64,000 nucleotides of DNA, taken from Pelecanus crispus. Its lineage: Eukaryota > Chordata > Aves > Pelecaniformes > Pelecanidae. The DNA lies in the NCBI RefSeq assembly GCF_030463565.1, contig NC_134654.1, positions 14,958,202 to 15,022,201 on the forward strand, read 5' to 3'. Position numbers and translations under genes: made by a program. The notes under the pieces were generated by a model that was not told the origin of the DNA, did no database searches, and worked only from the letters and a program-made list of their open reading frames with translations. Shown one piece after another: positions 61,847 through 64,000 of this stretch. The first letter of the stretch is position 1. Each line of letters begins with the position of its first letter.

Positions 61847-63219
61847 GGTTAACAAATGTGACACTCGTCTACAAGAAGGGCCAGAAGGAGGATCTGGGGA
61901 ACTACAGGCCTGTCAGTCTGACCGTGGTGCCAGGGAAGGGTATGGAGCAGATCATCTTGAGTGCCATCACACAGCACATACAGGACAACCATGTGATCAG
62001 GTCCAGTCAGCGTGGGTTTATGAAAGGCAGGTCCTGCTTGACTGATCTCCTTCTATGACAAGGTGACCCACTTAGTGGATGAGGGAAAAGCCATGGATTT
62101 TGTTTACCTGGACTTTAGTAAAGCCTTTGACACTGTTTCCCACAGCATTCTCCTGGACAAACTGGCTGCTTATGGCTTGGACACGTGTACTCTTTGCTGG
62201 GTAAAAAGCTGACTGGATGGCTGGGCCCAAAGAATTGTGGTGAATGGAGTTAAATCCAGTTGGTGGCTGGTCACAAGTAGTGTTCCCCAGGGCACAGTTT
62301 TGATGACAGTTCTGTTTAATATCTTTAACAATGATCTGGATGAGGGGATCAAGTGCACCCTCAGTAAGTTTGCAGATCTGCTTGAGGGCAGAAAGGCTCT
62401 TCAGAGGGATCTGGACAGGCTGGATTGACGGGCTGAGGCCAATTGTATGACATTCAACAAGACTAAGTGCCAGCTCCTTCACTTAAGTGATAACAACCTT
62501 ATGCTATGCTATAGGCTTGGGGGAGAGTGGCTGGAAAGCTGCCCAGTGGAAAAGAACCTGCGAGTGTTTATTGACAGTCAGCTGAATATGAGTTGGCAGT
62601 GTGCCCAGGTGGCCAAGAAGGCCAACACCATCCTGGCCTGCATAAGGAATAGTGTGGCCAGCAGGAGCAGGGAGGTGATTGTCCCCCTGTAATCGGCACT
62701 GGTGAGATTGCACCTGGAATACTGTGTCCAGTTTTGGGCCCTCACTACAAGAAAGACATTGAGGTGCTTGAGTGTGTCCAAAGAGCAATGAAGCTGGTGA
62801 AGGGTCTAGAGAACAAGTCTTATGACAAGTCTTATGAGAAGCGGCTGAGGGAGCTGGGGTTGTTTAGCCTTGAGAAAAGGAGGGGAGACCTTATTGCTCT
62901 CTACAAGTACCTGAAACAAGGTGGGTGTTGGTCTCTTCTCCCAAGTAACAAGTGATAGGACAAGAGGAAACGTCCTCAAGTTGCGCCAGGGGAGGTTTAG
63001 ATTGGGTATTAGGAAAAATTTCTTCACCAAAAGGGTTATGCAGGACTGGAACAGGCTGCCCATGGAAATGGTGGAGTCACCATCTCTGGAGGTATTTAAA
63101 AGATGTGTAGACGTGGTGCTTAGGGACATGGTTCAGTGGAGGACTTGATACTCTCAGGTTAACGGTTGGACTCAATGATCTTAAGGGTCTTTTCCACCCT
63201 AAATGATTCTATGATTCTA
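61847..63219 (+). mobile_element. CR1 LINE fragment, 5'-truncated
   Basis: Begins in the reverse transcriptase ([41 protein letters not shown]), has a deletion around the FADDTK site (KFADLLEG), and continues through [14 protein letters not shown] and the C-terminal domain to TTTTCCACCCTAAATGATTC plus TATGATTCTAAGG. Same subfamily style as the long intron 1 copy; broken by stops and frameshifts. Confidence 0.9.
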
Positions 63220-64000
63220 AGGAGACACCTGGCCATACCTCAGTCATCTCAACTCCCCATAGACTTGTTTAAGCAGAAAGAAGCCCTGTTCTCTGAGTTG
63301 GAAGGGAATCATGGTGTCCTCCAGCCAAGACCCCAGTCTTGGTGTCTGAAGAGGCTCAGAGACACCAGTCTGCAGAGGCCTGAATGCCAAGGACCTTAGG
63401 ATGTGCCACAGCACATCAACCCCTCAGTACTGAGGCAGCCTTTGTAATCTGTGGGAGGCCCTTTCTTGTCAACTTTTGCAGTACAAGGAGCCTTCCAACC
63501 TGAAACAGCATCTCTTGATTATCCTCCTGGGACAATCAGGTGCATGGGGCAGGCAGTGAGAAACTCAGATGTGGTCCACTGCCCCTGCAAACTAGAGCAA
63601 CCTGTTGAGCTGTACAAATACAGAACAGATGAAAGTCTTGAGTGAATGGGATGAGGAATGAGAGGTGTGCAAGAACAGTGTTGTAAGTAGTAGGTCTAGA
63701 AGGGACATGGGTCTAGAAGAGACAGCTATGTTGTCAAGGCTTTTCTGTATTAATGTGATGGTGAATTATGCAAGAGCTTGCCTAATGACAGACCAACAGA
63801 GGAAAGAGATAGGGAATGAGCCACCAATAAAATGCAGAACTGAAACAGTCTGAGCAGGAGAAATGGTAGAAAGAGGGAGATAAGGGGAAAGAGGAACCTG
63901 TGAAGGCTGACAGAAGAAAATAGGGATGCAATAGATGAGAGAGACTAAGTGTAATGCAGTAAGCAGAGAGAGCAAAGAGCCACAAGAGACCAGGACCAGT
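63220..64000. other. Unassigned right edge
   Basis: No recognisable gene or element. The last 200 bp are purine-rich (many GAG/AGA runs). Confidence 0.4.

Overview
This is vertebrate, almost certainly avian, genomic DNA: AT-rich, intron-dominated, with about ten CR1 LINE copies ending in the ATTCTATGATTCTAT-type 3' tail, a tRNA-derived SINE with a CR1-like tail, and two solo LTRs of types I recognise from neoavian genomes. No bacterial, phage or CRISPR features were seen. The gene pair matches human 17p13.1 (GSG1L2 next to GLP2R) and, by established synteny, the chicken chromosome 18 region.

Two host genes lie head to head. On the minus strand, positions 1-4464 hold the 5' part of GSG1L2 (claudin/GSG1 family): coding exons 1 and 2 and the start of exon 3, which runs off the window start. 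On the plus strand a complete glucagon-like peptide-2 receptor gene, GLP2R, spans 9452-56325 in 13 coding exons. I placed every exon by splice sites, phase and class B GPCR motifs. Together they give an uninterrupted 529-codon reading frame with all six ectodomain cysteines, seven membrane segments and the family-typical C-terminus. The 3' UTR and candidate poly(A) signals follow to about 57.5 or 58.3 kb.

Region by region: 1-4.5 kb GSG1L2; 4.5-9.4 kb divergent intergenic region with a duplicated GSG1L2 exon 2 and a 948-bp solo LTR; 9.5-21.3 kb GLP2R intron 1 with a near-full-length but dead CR1 (including its CpG-rich 5' end) and a pure 485-bp pentanucleotide tract just before exon 2; 21.4-26.5 kb intron 2 with two tandem CR1 fragments; 26.5-47.4 kb exons 3-11 with several older CR1 pieces; 47.4-56.3 kb exons 12-13 with a SINE, a solo LTR and one antisense CR1; 56.3-64 kb 3' UTR, a perfect 176-bp tandem duplication, a possible retrocopy end and a further CR1.

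I found no new multi-gene system. The items most worth a second look are the extra splice-competent GSG1L2 exon 2 upstream of exon 1, the LTR aimed at it, the AAGGG/AAGAG tract before GLP2R exon 2, and the CpG-rich CR1 5' region inside intron 1.
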